Shown here piece by piece: positions 51,253 through 59,309 of a stretch of DNA of 64,000 nt (positions are counted from its first letter, which is position 1; every line of letters begins with the position of its first letter). The position numbers and the translations under genes were made by a program. The stretch spans positions 115,622 through 179,621 of the forward strand of contig NZ_JJOY01000006.1 in assembly GCF_000979455.1 (NCBI RefSeq), given 5' to 3'. A model generated the notes under the pieces. The model ran no database searches. It was given only the letters and a program-made list of their open reading frames with translations, and had not been told where the DNA came from. This DNA comes from Methanosarcina sp. 2.H.T.1A.6. GTDB lineage: Archaea; Halobacteriota; Methanosarcinia; Methanosarcinales; Methanosarcinaceae.

Positions 51253-51717
51253 GTGGAAATAATAGAGTACTCAAAAGGAAGGATAGGCAGGGTCTTTACT
51301 GTCAGGGTTGACCACGGGGATGACCTTCTCCTGGAACTTATTAAACTTGCAGAAATGGAGAAGATCGAATCAGCTGTGTTTATGCTGCTTGGCGCGCTGA
51401 GGAAAGGAAAGCTCGTTACAGGCCCGAAAGAAAACAGAAGGCCTCCGGAACCTGTCTGGTCTGGCTTTAATGATGCCCATGAGATTCTCGGGATCGGAGA
51501 TATATTCCAGGAAAACGGAAAGCCCAAAATACACCTTCATGCAGGAACAGCCAGGGGAGATAGCATTAAACTGGGGTGCCTGAGAGGTGAAAGTGAAGTT
51601 TTTATGGTTGTTGAGGTATTCATTTTCGAGTTGGAAGGAATTTCTGCCAGAAGGATAATGGATGCAGAGCAGGGCTTTGCTCCTGTGAGCTTTGTGCATG
51701 TCCCTGATCAGGAATGA
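51253..51717 (+). CDS. PPC/DUF296 domain protein
   Basis: 154 residues of PPC (plant and prokaryote conserved, PF03479) domain: GRVFTVRVDHGDDLLLELIK, AVFMLLGALRKGKLV, and the metal-binding-like IHLHAGTARGD and LRGESEVFMVVEVFIFEL. In plants the domain is part of AT-hook DNA-binding proteins; in prokaryotes it stands alone, forms trimers and has no firm function. Start GTG at 51253, immediately after the ABC ATPase stop and using its AGTGAGG as ribosome site; clearly the same transcript. Confidence 0.87.
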   Translation: MEIIEYSKGRIGRVFTVRVDHGDDLLLELIKLAEMEKIESAVFMLLGALRKGKLVTGPKENRRPPEPVWSGFNDAHEILGIGDIFQENGKPKIHLHAGTARGDSIKLGCLRGESEVFMVVEVFIFELEGISARRIMDAEQGFAPVSFVHVPDQE

Positions 51718-51814
51718 CACATTGAATAAAGTAAGCATTAAAAGGGCTCGACAATTGGAGTAATTAAAGCTGAATACGATTTATGGAAAATCAGATCTGG
51801 CAGATTTCCTTACA

Positions 51815-51958
51815 TTTATTTTTTGTAAATTTATTTTTTGTAAATTTATTTTTTGTAAATTTATTTTTTGTGAACTTAATTTTTGTGAACTTAATTGATG
51901 TGAACTTAATTGATGTGAACTTAATTGATGTGAACTTAATTTTTGTGAACTTAATTTT
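51815..51958. repeat. 15-bp tandem repeat
   Basis: Nine or more copies of two related units (ATTTATTTTTTGTAA then GTGAACTTAATTGAT). Frames through it read Val-Asn-Leu-Phe-Phe repeats and are not genes. The repeat runs into the stop of the next gene on the minus strand. Confidence 0.9.
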
Positions 51959-52340
51959 GCAGTATAATTTCCAGTTCCCTTAGCCTTTTGAGCGCGATCA
52001 TTTTCTCGTTGTTATATTTTAAAAATTCCTCTTCGAGAATCTGGACTATCTGCGGGAACGGTACTGTTAACTGGTAGTACTTCACAGGTCTGCCTTTTCC
52101 TTTATTCTTCTTTTCGGACCTTTCATCCACCCAGCCCCTATCCCTTAGAGGGCGCATAGCTACACTCACTTCCGGCTGCCTGAGCCCGGAAACAAGTTCG
52201 ATATGAAGAGATCTGAGTTCCCTGCAGTCTTTTAAGCACACGATTGCAGTGGCCTCTGTCCTCGGGAGTCCCAGGCTCTGGAGATTATCAATAATTGAAT
52301 ACTCTTTTTCGGTTAAATTAACTGGAGAATCGTCGGTCAT
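51951..52340 (-). CDS. Winged-helix transcriptional regulator
   Basis: 129 residues. A TrmB/MarR-like archaeal regulator: LTEKEYSIIDNLQSLGLPRT then TEATAIVCLKDCRELRSLHI form the first helices, GLRQPEVSVAMRPLRDRGWV is the recognition helix region, and KGKGRPVKYYQLT is the basic wing. A C-terminal helix (about 95-129) may dimerise. Target unknown; the divergent enolase lies 630 bp upstream. The last codons come from the edge of a tandem repeat. Confidence 0.82.
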   Translation of the reverse strand: MTDDSPVNLTEKEYSIIDNLQSLGLPRTEATAIVCLKDCRELRSLHIELVSGLRQPEVSVAMRPLRDRGWVDERSEKKNKGKGRPVKYYQLTVPFPQIVQILEEEFLKYNNEKMIALKRLRELEIILQN

Positions 52341-52435
52341 CGAGAATGAATAATACTTTCAGGTTTATATATTTTATGTAGATAAAATTAGTTTTTAAAT
52401 AAATAGGGTATTGTCAGTAAGTAAAAAAGGCATCT

Positions 52436-52457
52436 AACCCTAGTAAGGGTTTTTTTC
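52436..52457 (+). terminator. Rho-independent-like hairpin with T-run
   Basis: AACCCT and AGGGTT pair around AGTA and are followed by six more T. On the plus strand there is no gene directly upstream, so it may end a short unannotated transcript. The rest of 52341-52973 has a TATA (AATATATCT near 52933) for enolase and no other recognisable gene. Confidence 0.45.
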
Positions 52458-52973
52458 TGGAGTATTTATATAAAAGACGGTGGGAATTCATCTAAAGAAA
52501 AAAATACACACAGTTATTATAACCAAAACCTTTAAACAAGTGTTTGCAGAAATTAAACATCCTTTAAGTAGAAAATAGGTTTTCCAGAAACAAGGGAATA
52601 GGTTTTGCCATATAGAATATTGAAGTTCCTGAAAGTTGGAAATTAGCCATTCTGATAAATGAAATACCCTGTTTTGAGCGCAGGGATACCTTCAATTCTT
52701 TAAGAGGGGGAGATTCTCTCTAAAAGAAGAAAGAGTAAATCCTTAAAATCGGGACTCCTTAAATACTGCTGCTCTAAGATAAACAGGATACTGGAAGCGT
52801 GAAATAGAGGAGTCTCTTCTATAAAAACACGGGTATAATTCAGGCAAATTGATTAATTCAAACCGGATAAACAGTTAAATACCATTCGGACATGTAACGG
52901 TTAAGTTAAGTAAAAGTCAAGTTCAAATAACAGAATATATCTATAGATAGATCAGAGATTTAGAAAGGGTGAA

Positions 52974-54263
52974 ATGATGTCGTATATCGGTTTACAGCAG
53001 GATTCTGGAGAATATAAGATCCAAAAGATACATGCTCGGGAGATCCTGGACTCAAGGGGAAATCCCACTATTGAAGTTGATGTGTTTACACCGAAGGGAT
53101 TTGGCAGAGCAAGTGTCCCTTCAGGAGCTTCCACGGGTACGAACGAAGCCCTTGAACTGCGCGATGCAGACCCCAATAGGTACGGTGGAAAGGGAGTCCA
53201 GACTGCAGTCAAGAACGTAAATACCGTTATCCAGAAGGAATTGCTTGGACTTGATGTGCGAAACCAGCGGGAAATCGATGAGCTGATGATCCAGCTCGAC
53301 GAAACCGAAAATAAAGCAAACCTCGGAGCCAACTCAATTCTTGGCGTATCCATGGCGGTTGCAAAGGCTGCAGCTGACTCCCTTAACATGCCCCTTTACC
53401 GCTACTTCGGCGGTTCTAATGCTTTTACCCTTCCGGTACCCACAATGAATGTCCTGAACGGAGGCAAGCATGCAGGAAATGAGCTTGCAATCCAGGAGTT
53501 CATGATTCAACCCAAAGGCGCAGACACCTTCTACGAGGCCCTGCAAATCGGGACAGAGATCTACCAGACCCTGGGGAAGTTTCTGGAGAAAAAATACGGG
53601 CGCTCTTCTATTAACGTGGGTTATGAAGGCGGGTATGCTCCCAAAATGAGCGAATCTACAGAAGCTCTTGACGCCCTCGTACAGGCAATTGAAGAAGCAG
53701 GCTATACTGAGTCCGAGGTTACAATAGGGCTTGATGCGGCAGCAACCGAGTTTTTTGAAGATGAATTATACGCAATTGATGGAAAGAAACTGGCTGCTCC
53801 GGAACTGCTTGACTACTATGTAGAACTTGTAAACTCATATCCCATCCTTTCTATCGAAGACCCCTTCCAGGAGGAAGCCTTCGAGGACTTTGAAGCCCTT
53901 ACCAACGAACTCTGGGACACGATCATTGTAGGTGACGACCTCTTTGTCACAAACATCGAAAGGCTCTCAAAAGGCGTGGATATGGGAGCAGCAAATGCCC
54001 TTCTCCTTAAAGTCAACCAGATTGGCTCAATCTCCGAAGCCTTTGATGCTGCCAGCATGGCTTCCAGAAACGGCTACACCGTAATCGTAAGCCACCGCTC
54101 TGCCGAAACCGAAGACACCACCATCTCAGATCTCGCAGTTGCCATAGGAGCAGAAATGATCAAGACCGGAGCTCCGGCACGCGGCGAAAGGACTGCAAAA
54201 TACAACCAGCTCCTCAGAATCGAAGAAGATCTCGGTGAAGTTGCACATTACGTGCAGCTCTAA
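52974..54263 (+). CDS. eno: Enolase
   Basis: 429 residues. Converts 2-phosphoglycerate to phosphoenolpyruvate in glycolysis/gluconeogenesis. N-terminal REILDSRGNPTIEVDV, SGASTGTNEALELRD (mobile loop), catalytic Glu in MNVLNGGKHAGNELAIQEFM, metal ligands in GLDAAATEFFEDE, SIEDPFQEE and DDLFVTN, the catalytic Lys in LLKVNQIGSI and SHRSAETEDTTI are all in place. A GGGTG site precedes ATG 52974. Monocistronic, with T-rich terminator sequence after the stop. Confidence 0.97.
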   Translation: MMSYIGLQQDSGEYKIQKIHAREILDSRGNPTIEVDVFTPKGFGRASVPSGASTGTNEALELRDADPNRYGGKGVQTAVKNVNTVIQKELLGLDVRNQREIDELMIQLDETENKANLGANSILGVSMAVAKAAADSLNMPLYRYFGGSNAFTLPVPTMNVLNGGKHAGNELAIQEFMIQPKGADTFYEALQIGTEIYQTLGKFLEKKYGRSSINVGYEGGYAPKMSESTEALDALVQAIEEAGYTESEVTIGLDAAATEFFEDELYAIDGKKLAAPELLDYYVELVNSYPILSIEDPFQEEAFEDFEALTNELWDTIIVGDDLFVTNIERLSKGVDMGAANALLLKVNQIGSISEAFDAASMASRNGYTVIVSHRSAETEDTTISDLAVAIGAEMIKTGAPARGERTAKYNQLLRIEEDLGEVAHYVQL

Positions 54264-54911
54264 CCTTTTTTATTAACTTTTTTAACTTTATTATTTATTT
54301 TTTAACTTTTCTATTCACTTTTTGAACTGTTGTCCTCTTAGTCCCTAATCTTTTAGCTTGATTAATCTCTTAGCTCTATTTTTCATTGATTCCTGATTTT
54401 TTTAGTATTTTTATGGTTTCTGAATTCTGGCAGTTCATGAGAAACCGGTTAATACTGTTACGGTACTGCCTGAATATCATTATCCTCCATTCCGGTCCCG
54501 CGTCGAAAAGCGGCTGGAGTCCCCCCTTTTTGATGAAATGGAAAAGCGAAAATGCTCCTGCTTGTTCGAAAATTACTTCTCTTTACCCCAGAAACCGGTT
54601 TTAAATCCATGCATTATAGGATGCTTCCGCCAGTTTGCATTTCTACCTATTAGTTAATTACAGGTGTTCTCAGTAGTTTTCATTGTATTTTCCGTCTCTT
54701 TTTTCCGGTATCAGAAACAGATTTATAATCAGCCCTCTAAAAGTGAATACAGAAGTCTAAAGATCTGAAAATCCTAACAATTTAGAATCCCTTGAAGTTC
54801 AAATATCTCAAAGCTTTGAAATGTTGAGCAAATTGAACTTTCCTGATACTTTGAAGGTTTGAGGCTGCCTGAAAATTCAGATAATCTGGTCGGATCCAGG
54901 AGTTTATCCAG
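54264..54911. other. 650-bp intergenic region after enolase
   Basis: Starts with T-runs (54264-54340) that probably end the enolase mRNA. A 72-codon frame at 54386-54604 has no ribosome site and no recognisable sequence, and I do not accept it. No RNA or repeat is recognised in the rest. Confidence 0.5.
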
Positions 54912-56081
54912 ATGTATGAGCTAAAAATCGCTTTGAGGCAGGTATTATCCAGAAGAAGACAGACCCTTTTTGCCATACTTGCTGTTGCTCTGGCAGTCGC
55001 TGTGATCACGGTAATGATGGCAATGCTGTCTGGTTTTCAGGATGAACTTGTAACCTCAAGTATTGAAAACAATCCACATATTGTTATCAATCCTCAAGAT
55101 GAAGAGGAAGAGTTCATCCACCTTTATAGGCATGCATCTGCCCGAATTGCTGAAAAGGAAGGAGTTATAGCCGTATCCCCTAAATACCTGGGCCAAGCGG
55201 CTCTTGAATACAGGGACAACGCTGAAGGGGTTTCTCTTCAGGGAGTTGACCCTGTGGCTGAAGAGAATGTTATGAGGGTGAATGAGGATGTTGTAGAAGG
55301 GGACCTCATGACCCTTGTTCACACAAGGTACGGGATTCTGCTCGGGGATAAGCTTGCGGAAAATCTTGAAGTCCATGTGGGAGACAGGGTTGACGCCGTT
55401 TTTCCGGGCTCGCAAACAACTTCTTTTAAGGTTATAGGTCTGATTCATACCGGCACTGCTGCGGACGAGGTAACAGCCTACACAAGGCTGGATTCAGCGC
55501 AGGACTTTTTTAACGAACCCGGAGTTGTGAGTACCATTGGAGTCCGGGTTGTAGATCCTTACCAGGCCGAGGTTATTGCAGCTTCGATTGAGGGAGAAAC
55601 CGGGCTTGATGCCGTAAGCTGGAGCGAAGCAAATGCCGAAATCCTCAGCCTCCTTGATACCCAGATGGTCTTTGTAAATATCTTCTATCTCCTGATCTAC
55701 GGGATTGCCGGTTTCGGGATTGCAAATACCCTGATCACCATCGTTGCCCAGAGGACCAGGGAAATCGGCATTCTGAAAGCGATGGGGGCTTCTCAAAAAA
55801 GCATAATGGTTGTCTTTCTTTTCCAGTCATTGGTCCTCGGAGCCATAGGTCTGGTGCTCGGCACTGTTCTTGGTTACATTGTGACTGTTGCCCTGCAGAG
55901 CTATGAAATCGAAGTCCCCCAGGAAATGTATTTCGGGCTTCAGACCCTTCCTCTTGAGGTAAAGCCCCTTAATTTTGTATATGCCTCTTTTTTTGCTTTC
56001 ATAATCAATATAATCTCAGGTATCTACCCTGCAAGGAAAGCTGCAAAACTTGATCCTGTAACAGCTATTGAAAGCGCCTGA
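54912..56081 (+). CDS. ABC transporter permease (FtsX/MacB/LolC type)
   Basis: 389 residues. One N-terminal membrane helix (about 20-42, FAILAVALAVAVITVMMAML), an extracellular MacB_PCD domain (about 45-235), then three membrane helices in the FtsX region with QRTREIGILKAMGASQKSIM (about 277-296) and the end SGIYPARKAAKLDPVTAIES. This topology pairs with a LolD/MacB-type ATPase, almost certainly the one encoded at 50568. Such complexes move lipoproteins or peptides, or act as mechanotransmitters. AGGAG precedes the ATG. Confidence 0.9.
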   Translation: MYELKIALRQVLSRRRQTLFAILAVALAVAVITVMMAMLSGFQDELVTSSIENNPHIVINPQDEEEEFIHLYRHASARIAEKEGVIAVSPKYLGQAALEYRDNAEGVSLQGVDPVAEENVMRVNEDVVEGDLMTLVHTRYGILLGDKLAENLEVHVGDRVDAVFPGSQTTSFKVIGLIHTGTAADEVTAYTRLDSAQDFFNEPGVVSTIGVRVVDPYQAEVIAASIEGETGLDAVSWSEANAEILSLLDTQMVFVNIFYLLIYGIAGFGIANTLITIVAQRTREIGILKAMGASQKSIMVVFLFQSLVLGAIGLVLGTVLGYIVTVALQSYEIEVPQEMYFGLQTLPLEVKPLNFVYASFFAFIINIISGIYPARKAAKLDPVTAIESA

Positions 56082-56109
56082 AAAGGACGGATTATTATTT
56101 ATAACAGTC

Positions 56110-56222
56110 CTTAATTTTAACAGTTCTTCATTTTAACAGTTCTTTATTTTAACAGTTCTTTATTTTAACAGTTCTTCATTTTAACAGTTCTTTATTTTAA
56201 CAGTTCTTTATTTTAACAGTTT
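56110..56222. repeat. 16-bp tandem repeat
   Basis: Seven copies of TTTTAACAGTTCTTYA between the convergent permease and TauE-like genes; may act as a terminator for both by its T-runs. Confidence 0.9.
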
Positions 56223-56259
56223 ATGAAATTCCCTATCAGCAGTTCTGTTTATTCTGTTT

Positions 56260-57072
56260 TCAAATAACTCCGATCATTTTTAGCCCTACGTAGATCATCA
56301 GAAGTACAAAAAGATGTTTTAAATACTCCGGGTTTACCAGATGGGCAACTTCTGCTCCTTTTCTTGCTGCAAGAAATCCCGGAACTACAAGTAAAAACCA
56401 GTTAAGGAGATTGATATATCCAAGAGAATAAGGAGGAAGCCCTGTTTGCCCCCAGCCGTTGATGATGTATCCGACCGATCCTCCAAAAGAGGTAAAGATC
56501 ATTATTGCAGCCGAGGTTCCAATGGCTTTCCTCATATCAAAATGCAGAAAAACCAGCATGATTGGAATTCCAATTACCCCTCCTCCGATTCCAAGAAGTC
56601 CTGAAAAAAAGCCTATAAAGATACCGGCAAAAATATAAGATATAAGATTGGAGCTAATTTCAGTCTTTTCCTTTACAGCCGGCGTGGTATAAGTTTTCAG
56701 AGCTCCCAGTATGATCACAACCCCGAAAATTGTACTCAGCGTAGAGGCAGGCAGGTAAGAAGCTACCGCTGCTCCCCCGAAACTGGCAATTAATCCGGAG
56801 GCTCCCATAATCGTAGCCTGTTTCCAGAGCACTGCTTGCTTTCTATGATATTTTAGGGTAACAATTATGGAGTTTATTAAGATCACGAAGAGGCTTGTCC
56901 CGAGAGCTGCCCTTATAGCCAGGTCTGGCTGCATTCCGGTTTCCTGCAAAAGCCAGTACTGGACAGGAGACATAATAAAGCCTCCTCCCACACCCAGAAG
57001 ACCTGAGATAATGCCCGTAAAAGCACCTGTGAGAACGAGGATACCAAGATAAAGGGGATCTGTAGGAGTCAT
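56260..57072 (-). CDS. TauE/SafE (TSUP) family membrane exporter
   Basis: 270 residues, about eight membrane helices in two repeated halves. Each half opens with the family signature: GLLGVGGGFIMSPVQYWLL (about 24-42) and GLLGIGGGVIGIPIMLVFL (about 158-176). Members move sulfite, sulfoacetate or other organosulfur anions. In this organism the substrate is unknown. A basic loop follows each signature. Monocistronic. Confidence 0.9.
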   Translation of the reverse strand: MTPTDPLYLGILVLTGAFTGIISGLLGVGGGFIMSPVQYWLLQETGMQPDLAIRAALGTSLFVILINSIIVTLKYHRKQAVLWKQATIMGASGLIASFGGAAVASYLPASTLSTIFGVVIILGALKTYTTPAVKEKTEISSNLISYIFAGIFIGFFSGLLGIGGGVIGIPIMLVFLHFDMRKAIGTSAAIMIFTSFGGSVGYIINGWGQTGLPPYSLGYINLLNWFLLVVPGFLAARKGAEVAHLVNPEYLKHLFVLLMIYVGLKMIGVI

Positions 57073-57442
57073 TTTCAGTTTAGTGTTTTATATTTATTTC
57101 CTGATTTTTCCTGATTTAATAACATGGTTCGGACTGTTCTCTGCATGAAACTGCGAGTTTATTTGAGTTAACGGTATCGTACTGAAAATATGAAGATCTG
57201 CCACTGATGGTAAAATGGAAAAATCCGGAATTTGCAGAAAGATTGTATTTGAAGGGATAAATCATGGGTTAAGAGGGTAACTATTTTTCTTAAATAATTT
57301 CCCCTCGGAATAATGCTTACTTCCTTTAAATCAGCCTGAATTTCTCAGGTTTCCCTGCTGGATATTTCAAAGAATAAATCGAGTAACTGTAAAAGTGAAA
57401 AGTAAGCATGCTGCGCAACAAATATTTAAAATGAGTTATTAT

Positions 57443-57500
57443 TTATTAGCCAGAAGCAGGTTATTAACCAGAAGCAGGTTATTAGCCAGAAGCAGGTTTA
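57443..57500. repeat. 18-bp tandem repeat upstream of the ThyX-like gene
   Basis: Three copies of TTATTARCCAGAAGCAGG. It sits in the 490-bp gap 57073-57563, which otherwise shows no gene. Confidence 0.85.
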
Positions 57501-57563
57501 CAACCTATTTACCAGACCGGATTTAGAATTAATTTACCACAACAGGGTTTAAGAGGCGCTTTT

Positions 57564-58217
57564 ATGATTGAAATGAAGTTACACGGCACATACAACATCT
57601 ATTATGCGGTTCTTGGAATGCGGAATCCCATGAATTCCTGGCATCTTATGGACAGCAGTGAGCCTGATCAGGCAGGGAACTGCAAACTCGGGGAAAAGGA
57701 CCTTAACCTTGCCAAGCGCCTGACCCTTGCAGGAAACGAACACGGCAAGTTTCTGAGGTTCATTACAGTTTGCTTTGACCTCACAGCCCCCCTCTACTGG
57801 TGGAAAGAGTTTGATACATACAAATTTACGGAAAAGAATTCAACCTCTACAATGCATAAGCTGACCAGCAGGGACCTGGCTCCCCACGACTTTTCCTTTG
57901 ATACGATGACGGACTACAGGAACTCCCAGATCCGGCATCTCAATGACCTTATCAAAGCTTACAAGTCCCGCGAGGGGGACAGTGAAGAGGACAATGCATA
58001 CCGGAAAGCAATCTTTCGGGAACTTATTCAGGACCTTCCGAGTGCTTACATGCAGAAAAGGACAGTCATAACCAACTACGCTGAACTCCGGAACATCTAC
58101 TTCCAGCGCCGCCACCACAAGCTTGATGAGTGGCGGGAGTTCTGCGACTGGATGAAAAAGGAACTCCCGTACTGTGAAGATCTTATCTGCCTGGAAAAAG
58201 ATGAAACCAAAAACTAA
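57564..58217 (+). CDS. ThyX-like phage-type protein
   Basis: 217 residues. Blocks KFLRFITVCFDLTAPLYWWK, STSTMHKLTSRD, LPSAYMQKRTVITNYAELRN and IYFQRRHHKLDEWREFCDW resemble a family common in Firmicutes phages and prophages that is distantly related to flavin-dependent thymidylate synthase; I recall this from general knowledge and could not check it. The ThyX motif RHRxxSxNExS is not present in standard form, so catalysis as a thymidylate synthase is uncertain. A GAGGCG site precedes the ATG. The gene opens a short island with small mobile elements. Confidence 0.6.
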   Translation: MIEMKLHGTYNIYYAVLGMRNPMNSWHLMDSSEPDQAGNCKLGEKDLNLAKRLTLAGNEHGKFLRFITVCFDLTAPLYWWKEFDTYKFTEKNSTSTMHKLTSRDLAPHDFSFDTMTDYRNSQIRHLNDLIKAYKSREGDSEEDNAYRKAIFRELIQDLPSAYMQKRTVITNYAELRNIYFQRRHHKLDEWREFCDWMKKELPYCEDLICLEKDETKN

Positions 58218-58251
58218 ATTGTAACTATTCACTATTACCTAGAAATGCCAA

Positions 58252-58404
58252 ATGAGATTCATTGATTCCAATGCTAATGCCGTAAATGGAAACAAAGCTG
58301 AATGGCACATGCTCAAGGTATCGCAGATGAGAGAAGTCTATGCAAAGTGTGGAACACCATTTTTGCCTGGACTGGGAGTATCAGTACTTTGTGTATTCTA
58401 TTGA
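58252..58404 (+). CDS. Possible 50-residue ORF or gene remnant
   Basis: An ATG frame of 50 codons (start MRFIDSNANAVNGN, then WHMLKVSQMREVYAKC, end FLPGLGVSVLCVFY) with ordinary amino-acid composition, 35 nt after the ThyX-like gene. No clear ribosome site. It may be the remains of a larger gene. Confidence 0.25.
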   Translation: MRFIDSNANAVNGNKAEWHMLKVSQMREVYAKCGTPFLPGLGVSVLCVFY

Positions 58405-58444
58405 CAGTGTTTATTCTGATTAAGAAGAAGTAAACCAGTTATAT

Positions 58445-58534
58445 ACTAGTGTCGTGTCAATCCTCAAGGATTAAAGGATTCTGAATAGCTGGAATCGACT
58501 ATATGCGACATTTTACTGCTGACGCAACACTAGT
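58445..58534. mobile_element. 90-bp miniature inverted-repeat element
   Basis: The ends ACTAGTGTCGTGTCA and (inverted) ACTAGTGTTGCGTCA match at 13 of 15 positions. Exact 7-bp direct repeats GTTATAT flank it (58438-58444, 58535-58541), as expected from target duplication. Interior contains AATCCTcaaggatt-type self-complementary sequence. Confidence 0.75.
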
Positions 58535-58564
58535 GTTATATTTTTATTTCTGAAAAAAAATCAA

Positions 58565-58792
58565 ATGGTGTGGAAGTTTATGAAATTCGGTTTCAGAAAA
58601 CCATCTTTGAAAAAGTCTATTAAAGCAAGGACTACAGGCAAATTAAAACGCAAAGTAAAAAAGGCTGTAGTACCATTTTATGGAAAAAAGGGAACGGGAA
58701 TTGTAAAGAATCCAAAAAAAGCAGTGTACAATAAGGTTTACCATAAGACATCGTTTAGTATATTCGGTTTTGTTAAGAAGCTACTAAAATAA
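58565..58792 (+). CDS. Small basic phage-like protein
   Basis: 75 residues with about 24 Lys/Arg. The core GFRKPSLKKSIKARTTGK then VPFYGKKGTGIVKNPKKAVY and NKVYHKTSFSIF matches a small protein that I recall from Firmicutes genomes and their phages; no function is known. It lies between two miniature transposable elements and next to the ThyX-like gene, so transfer is likely. The first ATG (58565) or ATG 58580 may be the start; GGAAG lies before the second. Its charge suggests nucleic acid contact, which is inference. Confidence 0.65.
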   Translation: MVWKFMKFGFRKPSLKKSIKARTTGKLKRKVKKAVVPFYGKKGTGIVKNPKKAVYNKVYHKTSFSIFGFVKKLLK

Positions 58793-58857
58793 TAAATTCA
58801 ACATTTGTGTAGAATTTAATAGGTCAAAATTAAAGCCAGACAATTAAATATTTTTAT

Positions 58858-59053
58858 GTAACTATTCAGCCTGGAAAAAACAACATCAATAGCCATATTT
58901 AATAAGATTCATATAGCAAATTTCAGAAAATTGATTTTAGTTGATTTTTGGCTATTGATTGCGTTTTTACAAATATATTTAATTAGTAATCAGATATGCA
59001 GATTTCATCAAAATCGATATCAATCAAAGGATTTTTGTAGGCTGAATAGTTAT
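58858..59053. mobile_element. 195-bp miniature inverted-repeat element, copy 2
   Basis: Second copy of the element at 42279-42473: same GTAACTATTCAGCCT left end, CATCAATAGCCATATTTA, the TTTCATCAAAATCGATATC interior and a GGCTGAATAGTTA right end. The last two bases of the right end differ (TA-T in place of TAC). No coding capacity. Confidence 0.85.
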
Positions 59054-59309
59054 ATTTTTTTAAGGAACCGGGTTCTTCAACAAAGCTCTGTTTCCTCTCG
59101 ATTTAAAGCTTTCCATTATATACAGATGTTTATTCTTTTCGTGCCCTGGATCTATCACCTTTTTTGAAGTAAGCTGCATATGAACCTGCAAAGGGATAAT
59201 ATTTGACTTGCACAGGTGAAAATCGCAAACATTATAGGGTTTTAAAGTGTATCCTCTGCTTCTTCCCCTTCACTTCTATGAATTATCCGTGACAGAAAGG
59301 ATACAAATC

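Noticed and set aside
51783-51983. Plus-strand frame with Val-Asn-Leu-Phe-Phe repeats
   Set aside because: Produced by a 15-bp tandem repeat; no ribosome site and no globular part.
54386-54604. 72-codon frame after enolase
   Set aside because: No ribosome site, no family resemblance, in a gap with terminator-like T-runs.
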